In this document: in pieces, positions 21,760-34,043 of the stretch | Layout of the letters: each line of letters starts with the position of its first letter | Position numbering within the stretch: position 1 is the first letter of the stretch | From: Gnetum montanum | Taxonomy: Eukaryota; Streptophyta; Gnetopsida; Gnetales; Gnetaceae | Direction: 5' to 3' | Length of the DNA stretch: 64,000 nt | Assembly (NCBI GenBank): GCA_015680685.1 | Contig: MNCI01005415.1 | Location: 89,431-153,430 of the forward strand | Position numbers and translations under genes: made by a program | The notes under the pieces: model-generated | Databases searched by the model: none | Seen by the model: only the letters and a program-made list of their open reading frames with translations | Told to the model about the DNA's origin: nothing

Positions 21760-23100
21760 TAGTACTGTTTCAGGTATAGGTGATTTGTAGGATTAGAAAA
21801 TTCATTTCTGTTCATGTCAGCAAGTTTGAATGCTCCATTATTGTACACCTTAGTGACTAAGTAAGGCCCTTCCCAGTTAGCTGAGAATTTATCTGGATGT
21901 TCACGGATGACCTTAAGGACTAGGTCTCCTTCCTTAATCCGGAACTTATGCAGATTGTGTGTGTGTCATTGCCATTGTTGTTTCTGGTACCACTCGATCT
22001 GATCAAGTGTTCGCACATGTTCCTCCTCCATTGAGTCAAGGTTAGCAATGCATAATTCATTGCTTTTTCTTTCATCAAGAAGGCCTAAGAGAGCTATATG
22101 CAATAAGGGAACCTATAACTCTAAAGGTAAAACAAATTCAGATCTGTATACAAGACTATATGGAGTTTTACCTGTAGGTGTTTGATGTGTCATTCTGTAT
22201 GCCCACGATGGATAGACTAATTGTTCATGCCATCGCCTCTTGCTTTGATTTAGCATCCTTTTGAGCACCATATGATAGTTTTGTTTGTAGCCTCTACTTG
22301 AACATTTCTATGTGGGTAATAAGAGGATGAGAATCCATGTTTAATACCTAGGATTTCATAGAATCTTTTAGTATCTGCACTGCTGAACTGTGGCCCATTG
22401 TCGATAACGATGATCATCAAAATACCAAAACAAGTCATGATGTTTTCTAGTATGAAAGAGTAGACATGCTTAGAAGTGGTCTTCCTAAGGGGAATAGCTT
22501 CTACCCATTTTGTGAAGTATTTAGTTGTTGTGATAATGAATCTATACCCTATGGAAGATGGTGGCATTATTGGTCCAATGATGTCTAATCCCCATCTTTG
22601 GAATGGCCATGTGATTTGTGTTGTATGAAATTAATTAGGTAGCACATGTATTAGGTTACCATTTCTTTAGAAAATGTCACATGTCCTGACCTTGGAGAAA
22701 CAATTGTACTCCATGTGTGGCCAGTAGTAGCCTAGGTGCCTAATCTTTGTCATCATTGCTTTGGGTGCTATGTGCCCTCCACAAAGTCCTTTTTGGACTT
22801 GTTCTATAATCGTTTGACCATCGATGCTACTAACACAAATCAATAGAATGCCTTCATAGGACTTGTGACACAATATGTCTCCTATCAATGCATATTGCCG
22901 AGAATGTTTTCGCATTGCATCCTTTTGAGTGTTTGTCAAATGTTGTGGAGGTTCTCCTTGTAGAAGGTACTCTTGTATGTCATCGTACCATTCTATTGCA
23001 TGTGTTGTACTAATGGATGCTATGGTAATTTCATCAAGAGCATTGGTTATAGGTTTGGCATAATTTTTTATAGAACTAGGAAATGCATGGAATATTTTAG
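21760..23100 (-). pseudogene. E2 integrase
   Basis: The pre-integrase linker (QHLTNTQKDAMRKHSRQYAL) is followed by QKGLCGGHIAPKAM and VRTCDIF (zinc-binding part). The core motifs are RWGLDIIGPIMPPSS, VIDNGPQFSSADT and QVEATNK, so all three catalytic acids are present. ORFs 22250-22567 and 22667-23176 are its longest intact pieces. The C-terminal third is broken by many stops. Compared with E1 the protein is clearly homologous but diverged. Confidence 0.85.
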
Positions 23101-23545
23101 GTGTCATGTTTAGGGCTAGTGTAGCAAGTGCATCAACAATGATGTTTTTGCTTCTAGGGATATGTTGTACGTCCACGTCTACTAATTATTTCAGCAGATG
23201 TTTGGTTAAATCACAATAAGGTTGCGAATGGAGAGCCTTTCATGCGTAATCCTCTATGACTTGATTAATGACTAACTATGAATCACCTCGAACTACAAGA
23301 CGTGAGATTCCTGAATTCAATGCTACGTAATGACCTCTAAGAAGACCTTCATATTCTGCCACGTTATTTGTAGAAGGAAATTTTAATTGGTAGGCAAAGG
23401 GTCAGATTTCTCTAGAGGGGTATGTTAAAATAGTTGCAGCACTCCCTCCTTAGGAAGTTGAAGCTCCATCAAAATAAAGGATTGCCTCGTAGTTATCAAG
23501 TATAGTGTTGATACTATTAACATTCTCATAATGAAATTCATGGTT
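23101..23545 (-). pseudogene. E2 archaeal-type RNase H (aRNH)
   Basis: AILYFDGAST, NNVAEYEGLLRG, VVRGDS and the closing VDALATLALN are the acidic motifs in order; stops interrupt it in several places. It lies between the gypsy RNase H and integrase, as in E1, and confirms the Tat assignment. Confidence 0.8.
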
Positions 23546-25051
23546 AATCATTGCTTAATCATGTGTTGGTGAGATGGTCAATTGTGTGACTATTGCTTGA
23601 CCTTTTATGGAGGATTGAGCAACATAGTGTAGGTCAAACTGCACAATCATTTCTTTCCATCTAGCTAACCTACTCGACTCGTAGATGTTGTTAGTGATGG
23701 CGCAAAGCACATTATTATTGCAAATGATGTAGACTTGATTATGGAAGAGATAATGATGCCATTTATTCAAGGAGAAGACAAGGGATAGGCATGATCTCTC
23801 CACATCATTGTATCATTATTCATGGGCAATTAGAGCATGGCTTAAGTAATAAACATGGATCTCGATTCCATCTTCATGTTTTTGGCAAAGCATCGATGCA
23901 ATGGAAGAATCAAAGGTTGCAAGGTAAATGTTGAAGGGTTTATCACTCTATGGGGGATAAACTATCGGCAGTTAATCCAGCTTCTACTTTATGTTCTTGA
24001 ACACTTCCTGGAACTGTTGAGTCCATTGGAAATGCACATTCTTTCGTAATATGTGTTGCATGGATCTCAACTTATCCATTAGCTTTTCGATAAAGTGTCT
24101 AACGAATTGCAACCTACCTTGTAGACCACGTACTTCGGTAAGGTTTTTTGGTTGTTTCATGTTAATTATTGCTTTAACCTTATCAGGGTCTACCCGTATC
24201 CTTGTTTTAGAGACTACAAAGCTAAGCATTTTTCCCATTTTGACACCAAAGACACACTTCTTTGGATTGAGCCTAAGGTCATATTTGAGACAAAATTTAA
24301 GCACTAAGTCTAGATCTTTAGCATGTTTTCTGATTTTTGTAGATTTAACTACGATGTCATCAATGTAATCATTGAGAAACTTGAGCATGTAATCACTGAA
24401 TATATATGTCATTGCTCATTGATATGTGGCTCCTACATTTTTAAGACCAAATGACATCATCCATAAAGGATAATAGTGCATGCCCAGCACTTTTTGGGTT
24501 GATCCCTATTTGATTGTATCTTGAAAATCCATCCATAAAGGATAATAGTGCATGCCCAGTAGTTGTGTCAACAAGTTGATCAATACTATGTAATGGGAAG
24601 TCATCCTTTATAGTGGCTATGTTAAGATCACGGAAGTCAATGCATGTGTATGCTACCATTCTTCTTAGGACTATAACAATGTTTGATATATATTTGGAAT
24701 AGTCAATGTCTTAGATGAAACTATCTTGGTAGAGCTTTGTGATTTCAGCACAGATTGCTAATGCCACCTCAGGTCTAACCTTTCATGCCTTTTGCTTCAT
24801 CGGTTTGACTTTTGCATCAGGAATAATATTATGTTGGATGATTCAAGGGTCCAACCTCAACATGTCAGTATATGACCATGTAAATTTTTTATGTTTTCTT
24901 TTAATACTAGAGTGATGTCACTAACAAGTTGTGATTCTAATAGGGCACTTAATTTCAATGTTCTAGTTTCATCATTGGATGTAGTAATGGGGACTTCAAC
25001 AAGAGGATCTTCAGTGATATTATTGGCCTCTAGATCTAAAGTCTTAGCCAT
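23546..25051 (-). pseudogene. pol: E2 reverse transcriptase and RNase H
   Basis: RT motifs in order: CIDFRDLNIATIKDDFPLHS, ALLSFMDGFSRYNQIGINP, then a rearranged stretch, DYIDDIVVKS with the catalytic YIDD, LNPKKCVFGVK and VRGLQGRLQFVRHFI. RNase H follows (FNIYLATFDS, YNDVERSCLSLVF, ARWKEMIVQFDLHYV). The MPFGL motif that E1 has is missing, because a duplicated piece takes its place (24459-24562). Longest open parts are 23984-24412 and 23555-23803. Confidence 0.85.
24459..24562 (-). repeat. Short direct duplication inside E2 RT
   Basis: CATCCATAAAGGATAATAGT and the bases after it (to GCCCAG) occur at about 24459-24487 and again at about 24532-24560. The protein reads GHALLSFMD twice, and the second copy stands where WGTF and MPFGL should be. 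Confidence 0.75.
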
Positions 25052-25349
25052 ATTTTTAGACTAGTTCAACGTTTGCTGAGTGAAGGCTATTAAATTAGTA
25101 TAGGCGGATTGGCCTAGATCCAAGGATTCTAGGTTGATTATCCTTTTTACTTCCCTGTGTGGTCCATTGAGAGACAATGTTGAAAAGATACTCTTAGTGG
25201 CCATGTGCTTGCTTTTGCCAATTTAAACAGGAGCGAAGTGAGTGACATTCCCTTGAAGAAGGAGTTACTAAATGTAAACGAGCATAGTGTAATTAAGCTA
25301 TGTACTAACAAAATCATGGAATGTAGCGAGTGTCATACATGGACCATGT

Positions 25350-25403
25350 GGTAGTTTTAGGCCATACCGAGCTGTCCATGGCAATTTTACGCTGTACCGG
25401 GCC
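25350..25403 (+). repeat. Motif array M upstream of E2 antisense gene
   Basis: Two plus-strand units: GTAGTTTTAGGCCATACCGA and CAATTTTACGCTGTACCGGG. They lie between RT and the first antisense exon, so in E2 the gene has the motif on both sides. Confidence 0.55.
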
Positions 25404-25863
25404 AACGATATTCATGTCATTATGTTTTGTGTGAATAATAAATTCATGAAATTTTATAGTGCATTGTCCTATATATTTTTTAATATATTTATATTTTAAT
25501 TTTAACTTTATCTTTCCTCCCCCTTTTTTTGTTTTTGCAATTTTTAACATTTTGGCCTCATCTCTAGAAAATGAAACAAAGAAGAATATCATGCAAGAAT
25601 GAAACAAAGATTATGTAAATAATAACATGAAAGTAAAAGGTAACCTTGGAACATGAGAAATTACTAAAAATAAAAAAATAAATAAAAAAAATAAAATAAA
25701 CAAAGTAAAAATGAACATGGGAGTTTAAAAAGGGGGTTTTGAGGTAAAAAGGCATCATTTGTGCTAGTGTGAGTTTGTGGGCATTGGATAGCAGTGTGAG
25801 CAAGCTAAAGAGTGCAACATAAGCATTGGTGTGAGTTGCAGTGTGAGTTGAAGGACCAAGAAT
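25404..25863. other. E2 segment upstream of antisense gene
   Basis: AT-rich sequence between the motif pair and the antisense start codon; it would hold the promoter of that gene. I see no convincing core promoter or ORF. Confidence 0.35.
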
Positions 25864-28238
25864 GAAGGGAAAATGGAAAGCAAGCCGAGGCAAAGGGAAG
25901 AGACAAGTGAATCTAGCGTTCATGGAGGAGAGTGAAGAGCTACTTCAGCATGTCCCTCAAGCCATAATTCTAGCATGGAATGGAGCTCTATGTAGGTCTG
26001 TTTCTTCTTGTTTCTCTCCATTATTTTTTGCACAGCGTTAGCTAGGGCAATGTGGTCTCTGATGGGCTCAAACATTAATGCCAAGTCCCATTTCACATTC
26101 GTATTCTTTGTAGGTTATCTACGTAGATTTGCTGAGCTTTTAGTAGTTTATGGAGATAACTGTTATGTGTTGAGGGATCATTCACAGCTATCTCACCCAT
26201 AGGTTTGCCAGTTGTTTAACACTACTAGATGTGAGGATCCACTTGAAGGCATTGATAAGTTAGTGTCCATTACTATTGGGGGTGCTACTAGTCATTCTCA
26301 TCACTCTCGCGATAGCTTGGAATTGGAACCACCTAGGCTGGGTACATCTCTTAGAGAAGCTGAACATCTAATTCGCGAGACCGTCAGGAAATCTAAGGCA
26401 AAGGTGAAGAGAGTTGTACACCCAAGGAAGCCTACTCCAAAGGTGAGACCACCAAGAGTGAAGAGGATCTGGTTTGTATTGCTAGTGGAGGGTAAGTATT
26501 TTATTTTATTTTTATATATTTTTATTGAATTTTAGTTTATATGTTTATTAAATGTATGTATATACTATGTCATATTAACACTGGAATGTTGGTGTTAACA
26601 GAGGAAAGCCCTAAGAAGGAAAGAGAAGCCTTAGCCTTGATTCTTGAACCTGAAGTGGTCATCACAAGGCCAGAGGAAGAAGAAAGAGAGAGGGAAGAAG
26701 TGATCGAGGAACTCCCTATCTCGCAAGAGGAAGATGTGGCAAGTATCATGGAGACAAAACTTGTTGAGGCCTTGGATGCACTTAAAGCATTCAAGTGATG
26801 AGAGGGGCATTTTTGAAGGCTTCTTTGATCAGTCCTTGCAACTTGGTGATCTACCCAAGCTAACCAACAAAGGGCTTTTTGGTATGTTCCTTTAGCTTGA
26901 TCCACATTTGTACCTTTTAACCTTTATATGTTGGTATTGATTATCCTGATTATTCTAGCATCATAGGTAGATATTGAGGTTTTTGACATGCATACATCTT
27001 GGGTGGAGGTATCAAGGTCACAGGCCTTGATTGAGGTGACTTCCCATGTTTTCCAAACATCTACCGAGCAGTTAAGGCCATGGCCTAAAATGCCCAATAA
27101 AATGAACTTTTTCAAAGGCATCATTAATGATGTGGTCACCCACCTACAATAGGCTCATCTAGAACTAGGTATGTGTATGTTACATATCATGCTAAGTATT
27201 TGGATTTATTGTACAGCTAATTCATATGTGTGGTACCTATACTTGTAGGCACCAAGCTTCAATGGGATCCATCTAAGGCTACTCATATTGATGCTCTCCC
27301 TAAATTTCCAGGAAACATGAAACAAGTTCCTAGGAAGATCTACAATGTAGTTTCTAGCTGCGTTGTACAAAACACTAAGTCCCTCTGGAATTGTAGGCAT
27401 TCAATCGAGTACCTATGGGATGAGGTGCACTCATTAAAGGAAACATTGGCAAAGGAGAGGGAAGAGAAGAGGGATATTCAATCTTGTTATGATTTTGCTA
27501 TTGCTAGGCTATCTGGTGATAGTACTTGGTGCACGTCTAAGATCACCTATGCACGCTACTGGATAGTTTTGAATAGCAAAGTTCAGGTGACATAAGATTT
27601 AGCTAAAAAAAGTGCACAAATGGATTTGCTAAATAGGAAATTCCATGATTGGAAATCATTTTTTGCAAAGGTACGAAGTGGGGTTAAGATCAAAACGATC
27701 ACAATCACCAATATGAGAAATAGTTAAAGGAGGAATCAACTAAACATTGCCAGAAGGAAATGTTCATTGATGGACTAGGCTTGCATCCTACTTATGATAG
27801 GTTTGCCAAGTGCACCAAAGAGGAGGGATCTCTCGAGAGAACCATTACCACTGCTTCCAAGGAGGCTTAGACAGGCATGTTCCCTCTTGACCGCTCTACC
27901 TAGACTTTGGTGGACAAGGGTAAAACCTTGGCCAGTATTGACGTTGGTCTAGAGGAGGATTGGAAAAATGTACCCGAGGAGGAGGATTTTCAGTTCTTGG
28001 AGGCTAGTCTATGGCCCTCTTTGCCTATTAGTATTTTACTATGGCATTTACTTTTTATAATTTTATTTTTTTGGTGTTAGTGTTAGTGTTACTATTTATT
28101 CAAGTTTTATATTCATGAGTTGTTTTGTTATACTTACCCATTTGTTTGTTTTTTTTCATTGTTTTGTAGGAACATAATGATGATGATGCTGACCCTAGCA
28201 GAGTGGAAGCAGATGATGTGGAAGATTTTTGGGGCTAG
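25864..28238 (+). pseudogene. Antisense accessory gene of E2, internally deleted
   Basis: Homologue of the E1 antisense gene. A first exon from ATG 25864 to about 25991 is basic and then has EELLQHVPQAI, comparable with LDHVLQALL in E1. Further proposed exons are 26036-26491 (AKSHFTFVFFVGYLRRFAEL, equivalent to the end of E1 exon 4), 26602-26881 (acidic, frameshifted near 26797), 26967-27168, 27249-28030 (starts GTKLQWDPSKA, equivalent to E1 exon 7) and 28170-28238 (acidic DDDADPSRVEADDVED, TAG). Donors GTAAGT, GTATGT and acceptors TTTTGTAG, ACTTGTAG are good plant sites. E1 exons 2, 3 and most of 4 have no counterpart. Several stops make it a pseudogene. Function unknown. Confidence 0.68.
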
Positions 28239-28383
28239 CCCCTTCCTAGTACTAATTGTTAGTCCAGCTCTAGCTACCAAATGTTTTGGGTTTTTGATGT
28301 TTAGTAAAAATGTATGAGGATAGGTGTGATGATATGACTTTAATTGTGGGAAAATGTGTTGGCATTCTACTGCCATGTTGATG

Positions 28384-28423
<40 letters not shown>

Positions 28424-28649
28424 CTTGTTTTCTATTTTTTGTTGTTTTTCTTATTTTTTTAGGTATATTATGAACATATGTGTGTAGGTGAATGTAAAAA
28501 TGACATTCCAAAATGTAAAGTAAAAGGTAAGGTAAATATTTGTAAAAGGAAAAGCAACGAGAATGTGTGAATTGAAATTGCATCTCGTGCCATGTAGATG
28601 AAAATTTGACATAACGTAAAAAGAATTTGTAAACTTGCAATATACTGAG
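28239..28649. other. AT-rich spacer with TA microsatellite
   Basis: The 3' flank of the E2 antisense gene. It includes a (TA)n run at 28387-28421. No gene seen. Confidence 0.7.
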
Positions 28650-28905
28650 CTTTAGTTTAAGGCCATTTTGGGCCATGTGAATCAGTTTAGATTCATGGTG
28701 GACTATTGCATCTGTGTCAGAAGAGAAAGAAAGAGGAATTACTAGTTTTAGAACATAGTGGGTTGAATGAAATAATAGTTTTAGGAAGCTTTAAAAGGAA
28801 CTAGTCATTTTTGACTGTGGCTAGTTTAATGTCATTGCGGACGTTTGTTGGAAGTTTAGCATTGTATTGGACGGTTGGTAGTTTAACGTCATTCCAGACG
28901 CATGA
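28650..28905 (+). repeat. Motif array M downstream of E2 antisense gene
   Basis: Plus-strand units TTAGTTTAAGGCCATTTTGG (28652), CTAGTTTAATGTCATTGCGG (28821) and GTAGTTTAACGTCATTCCAG (28879), with weaker ones between. They are the closest matches to the arrays behind integrase in E1 and E2. Confidence 0.72.
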
Positions 28906-28949
28906 TAGATTAACCTAGTTATTAAGTTGTTTTTTTATTTTTCTTAGTT

Positions 28950-29900
28950 TGACCAAAGGAGTGGGACATGTAGGTATGATCTTATACTCCCCTTCCCCTT
29001 CACTAGATATGTCAAAAGGTAGCTCCAACCAAGAAACATTAGTGGGAATGGCTCCTATGTCTATGTCATCTAGTGCTTCCTTAGTTTTAGTAGGATCATG
29101 ATTTAACTATTGGTTCACATGTTGAAGTGTACTCATGGTTTCTTGTTTAGGCTCAGAGAACTCAGCCTTTGACCCTTGATCCATTCTCGAATAAAAGGAA
29201 GTGATGCTGTCATTTCTCCGTGTCTAATGATTTCACCACCCTCATAAGGTAGGTGAATTTCTTGTTGAATTGGTCAGGATACAGCTTTAAGTTGAGCTAA
29301 CCAAGGTCGTCCTAGAATTAGATTAAACCCTAGCATTTCATCAACCACTACGAATTCAGCTGATGTGGGGAACTAGTCCCCTACTATGAAATCCAAGGTA
29401 ACCATTCCTTTTAACACGACTTAGGAACCACTAAAAGATTTTAAAAAGAAAGTTGTTGTGGGCTGTATTTTCTCTATAAGACCTATCTTTTTGATGACAG
29501 GAAAGGGTATTATGTTTTTTGTTGCACCATCATCGACATGCACCCTACATATTTTGAAGTGTTGACTTGTATTTTTATAAACATAGGGGCTGTAGTGACC
29601 TCTCCTATCTTCTCATCTCACTTAATATCATTAGCATGAAACTCTAGGGATGTGGGCCTCGATTCTTGAGGTTGTGAGGATAGCGCTACATAAATGGATG
29701 GCTCATCTGTAGGAAGGTCCTTACTAATAAGAATCAAAGTCAACATATGCACGAGAGCTTCCTGATGTACTAGTGAGGTCATTACTACATCATACAAGCT
29801 TAAAGAGGTGTTCTTCTATTTCAAAGCTTGTGTGACTTGGGTCAATGCACTCACTAGATATTTAACACTTGGGATACTCTTGTCTATGGAGACTTGGTCC
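28950..29900 (-). pseudogene. E2 protease region
   Basis: Minus-strand reading shows ALTQVTQALK, KNTSLSLYDVVMTS and VHQEALVHMLT (the conserved pre-protease segment), then VTTAPMFIKI and, in a shifted frame, HVDDGATKNIIP near 29540-29505. The active-site triplet is again DDG. No long open frame survives. Confidence 0.72.
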
Positions 29901-31513
29901 ATTTAACCCAACATTCATATCTCTCATGGAGGGATTCTTGTGTTAGTAACTGGGAATGTAGAGTTTGGGACACTGGGAGTGCCAATGTCCTTGTCTCTAT
30001 GGCTTGAGCTAGGCTCATTGGTGGACAGAACCATAGGAACAACATTTAGAGGTATGGGCTTCGGCCGTTCCAGTTTATGCTCATGATGTTCCTTTTCTAG
30101 GTGCTCCCTTGTGAGCCTGTCAGCAAGGCGCTCTCGCAAGGGTTGTGGGAGAACTGTAAGGGGTTGCATGTCAGGGTGTTTTGGCATCTAGATCACAAAG
30201 GGAGTGGGTTGGATTTCTAATGGTGTGGTTTCTGATGTGACAGAAGAGGGTACGTGGATTACGAATGGTTTTTATGGTGTAAGGGATATGCATATGACAA
30301 AAGGCATTTGGGGAGGTGTTGAGGTAGATGTTCTTTCAGAAGGCTTGTGAATTACAAAAGGTTTTTGAGGGATGTCTTGTCCATTGTCCACCTGGATAGT
30401 GTTAATTACATATGGTGAATCCTTAGTATTGAGAGGATCCTTGTAGACCCCCATGGGTTGGTTTTGGGGCTTTACTGGGTTTGCCTCATCAAACACTATT
30501 TCACCCATATCAATCATATGCTGTATATCTTGTTTTAAGGTGAATTAGCAGTTAGTTCTGTGCCCACACCATTGGTGATATTTTCATAACCTATCCAACC
30601 TAAAGCCTCTTGGAATGGGGGCCTCATTAGCTATTACTGAAGTTGGGTTTTTATCCAATCCACAGAATCGATCATGGTTTTTGGATGCCACGGGGGACAT
30701 TTGTTTGTGTTTGATTAACCTGGACCATAGAAGTTGATCTAACAATTGTGAAGGATTCATAAGAAAGGCAGTATATTGAGTAGGATCTTTTCTTTCAAAT
30801 GTACTTGCATGACCCATGTTGATGTTTTTATTTGAGGAAGACTTGGATGTAGGTGTAAGTATGGTTCTTTCATGGCCGATTGGAGTAGCAAGTTATTTTC
30901 CTTTCTGTCCTAGATTGTTAGGTTGGGCTATTTCTACCACCACCACTACCGTCATTTTGAATTTATCCTTTCTCATGTGTTGGCTCCTAAAGGTTAAGTA
31001 AGCTAGGTCATTACTTGCTTGTGTCACCTCCTCTATGTTCTTAATTTGCACAAATGCTTGACTCAGATTATGGTCACTCAAATAATAAAGTCATTCATGG
31101 TAGCCTTAAGGATGGTGAGCAAGGATGTTTCAGGGATGGGCTCGTGAAGTTCATTCAAGGCTGCACTCCACCTTTGGACAAATTTTTGTACTAGCTCTAA
31201 TGGTGCCTGCTTAATTTGAATTAGGCTATCTAGTGTGGCTTCAGGCTTTAAATTATATTTGAAATGGGTAACGAACTAATGTAACAAATCCTCTAGAGAG
31301 GATATATGAATTTATGGTGTAAATCTTGGTACTAGTCTAAGGCTTTTCCTATCAAGGACATAGCAAATACACGTAAAATTACATGAGGCTAGGCCTGAAG
31401 CAATAGACATTCCAGTCGAAATGTTACCAGATGGGCATTTGGATCCCCTTCTCCATTATATCCGGTTAGTTGAGGTAATGAAATTTCCTTTGGTAAGGTT
31501 AATAGTGGAACTG
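29901..31513 (-). pseudogene. gag: E2 gag, C-terminal part (broken by H insertion)
   Basis: Read downward from 31513: the gag domain (KPEATLDSLIQIKQAPLELV-like, then HDHNLSQAFVQIKNIEE), a knuckle-like segment near 30560-30600, then GVYKDPLNTKDSPYVINTIQ, which is almost the same in E1 and E3. The linker has the P-F-V-I motif several times (QKPFVIHKPSERT, QMPFVICISL). H is inserted at 31518, so the first half lies at 52543-53480. Stops and frameshifts are frequent. Confidence 0.8.
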
Positions 31514-31518
31514 AAGGG
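31514..31518. repeat. TSD of H, left copy (AAGGG)
   Basis: AAGGG before the H 3' LTR. The second copy is at 52538-52542. Joining the flanks restores the uninterrupted gag text found at about 55370 (GAACTGAAGGG, then ATTGGGTCATCTT). Confidence 0.85.
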
Positions 31519-33369
31519 TGTAGCGACCAAAAACGTTGGCGGCTGGAAGAACGCCAGGGGTCGACGGATGCGACAGTTCCAACCCCATATCCACAGGAGG
31601 GTGGTGCTGGGTGTGTGTGGACACAGGGTGCCCTAAATGGTTTGGTCGATCAGACAGGGACTTACATTGGTGTCAATATAGCTTTTTGTAACATAAATAA
31701 TGAAAAATGCAAGGTAATGCTTACGGGTAGATAAAGCGAGGGAGAAACTTTACAAAAATACAACAATAATGTGAAATAATGCTTAAAGATGAATAAAATA
31801 GAAATGCGATAGTAATATGAAATGATGCTTAAAGGTAAATGAAACAGAAATGCGATAGTAATATGAAATGATGCTTAAAGGTAAATAAGACAAAAAATAA
31901 TATGGGGAAGCTATACAGTAAATGAGGGATAAAGTAAAGTATGATTAGAAACATGCACTGCTCCAAAGCTACAAATTCATTCGGTCAGGGTGGATACAAT
32001 CGGCTGCACAGCGTGACGGAGTGTAGAAGTCCCAAGAGTAATTGAGGTGTGCCAGAAAAAAGAAAGAGCTATGTGCCTGGATGAAGACTTCATGTACAAA
32101 CAATGCAGGGATCTACCAAGGTGGTAGAATGGAGACGGGGACCTTACACCAGCCGGGAGAGACTCTCTGTTTACAGTGTTTAAATAGATGACTTTGATTA
32201 TTACAATGTTGGCGAGGGGGGGATCTTTGTTTTAGAATTCCAAAGTTCCCACTACTTGGAAGTTGTTTTCTTGCAGAAGGATGCAAACTCTTTTGAAATT
32301 TCCAACTTTGTAGATTGCAAGCTTTTTGCCAAATTGCGGGTATCTTTTTTTAGCAAAAAATTGTGGACCTGTTGTATGCTATTTGCCGAGATATTTATAG
32401 AGCTGAAGGTGAGAAAAAAGGAGCCATTTGAATGCTATGTGCTACAGGCTTGTGTTACCTTATTGGCGTTACTTGAGCCATCTTTGATCGTTGGGCTTAC
32501 AAGACCATTGCAATGCGAGCCTGCCATGCAATAACTATGATCTTACTACGCCACAATTGCACTGTCAACGTCTAGAGACATGTGCCAATGGTTCGATTGA
32601 GTGGAGTGCATTGATGTTGCACAACCACTCGTATGTCATGCTGTGCTTTGTGATGTGGCTTTCTTGGCATGGTGCAGAACCTTGTCGTGCATCCTACCAT
32701 ATGTCACATACTCGCTATGCTATGCTACGCTATGTAGTGTAGAGTAGCGTAGGAACTAGTCTTAATCATGACAGTTTTGCTGATTTGCAACCCATTCTCC
32801 TACGATGCCAGTTTTGTGAACTTTGTTGATTTCATCTTTCAAACTACCTTTTGTCTCTTCCATAGGATTGCTACACCTTGCTGCGCCATGTAGCTCAGCA
32901 TAGCGTAGTAGCAGACATGGTCCACCACTTCCTGACGAAAAGGGACATCATTGTAGAACTTGAAATTGGGTGAGGGGAGTGGGTAGTGAAGTCATTGCTA
33001 CGCTACGCTGTGTGAAATTGCGTAGTGTAGCACTTCATTCCACCATCATTTTCTAAAGCTTGCAATGCTACATAGAGTAGTGTAGCATAGTAAGCTTCGT
33101 GACGTAGAAAAATTTCTAAACTGTTTCTTGTGCACCCAGGATGCTGCCGCCGATTCTGCACACTATTTTTGAGCAGGCTATCAACTATTCAGGCTACTTT
33201 GATGGGTAGGTAGGATGGTATAGGACCTATCCATGCTCAAAGTAGAAAATTTGTTGAACTGGCTGACCTGGACTAAGAATGTTCTTCTTCTGATGAACTG
33301 CCATAGTGTTGTGTGGACTGCAAGAGCTTGGTGAGGCCAGGATGACCCCGCATTTTTTAGAGTATTTCA
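31519..33369 (-). repeat. H 3' LTR
   Basis: Minus strand starts TGAAATACTC and ends TCGCTACA. It contains a 46-bp tandem duplication starting GAAATGCGATAG at 31801 and 31847, and many GCTACGCTA/TAGCGTAG words at 32690-33100. TATTTAAA at 32180-32187 (minus) is a possible TATA box. Confidence 0.75.
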
Positions 33370-34043
33370 TTGGACGCTCTTTGTCAACATCTGGAGAATA
33401 GGCTCGATGGACATCGGCAAAGAATACGAAACATCACAGTAGGAGAAATGCTAAGGTTGTCACTTGGTGAGTTCTGGGACATTGCTTGGCCATGCTTGAG
33501 AGTGTTGCATTGGTTTTGTAGAGGTTAAGATAGAGAGCCAAGATGATGTTTAGCCGAGTCCCTCGTTAGAGTGCTTTGAGGGGCTCGTTTGCATGTTCAT
33601 CTTTGGCTGGCATTGTTCTTCAACCTCCTATAGGTAGGTGTCCCCTCCATAGGATGAGTTACGTTACATCCATGGAGGGTTCTGACATGCCTACTACAGC
33701 CTTCTGCATGGTGAGCTGCGTTACATGCATGCTAGAATTTGTACTCTCAAACAACCATGTTAGTTGAGGCATTGCTTTGTGGTGCTGTAGCCATTGCTGC
33801 GGTAGGGGGATGCGTCTGCGGGGATGAGGTCTTGTGAGCTGCTGGCATTATTGTTACTCTTGGGTACCATTGTTGGTGTGAGATGCCCAAAGAAGGGAGG
33901 CTAGCAGCGGTCCTAGCAGCACCGGTTGTGGGGAAAGCTAGTCCCTAAGGCATCGGGGACGTGGATGCACTAGAATTCTTACCAAAGGAATGCATGGTGA
34001 GTTCAGCTATCAGATCAGCTACCACATAGCTAAACATTACTGT
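33370..34043 (-). other. H polypurine tract and 3' untranslated region
   Basis: GACAAAGAGCGTCCAA (minus strand, 33370-33385) touches the LTR. The rest has no recognisable gene. G starts at 34044. Confidence 0.55.

Noticed and set aside
28134-28676. 180-codon minus-strand ORF
   Set aside because: It runs through a TA microsatellite and opposite to the last exon of the antisense gene; composition is low-complexity.
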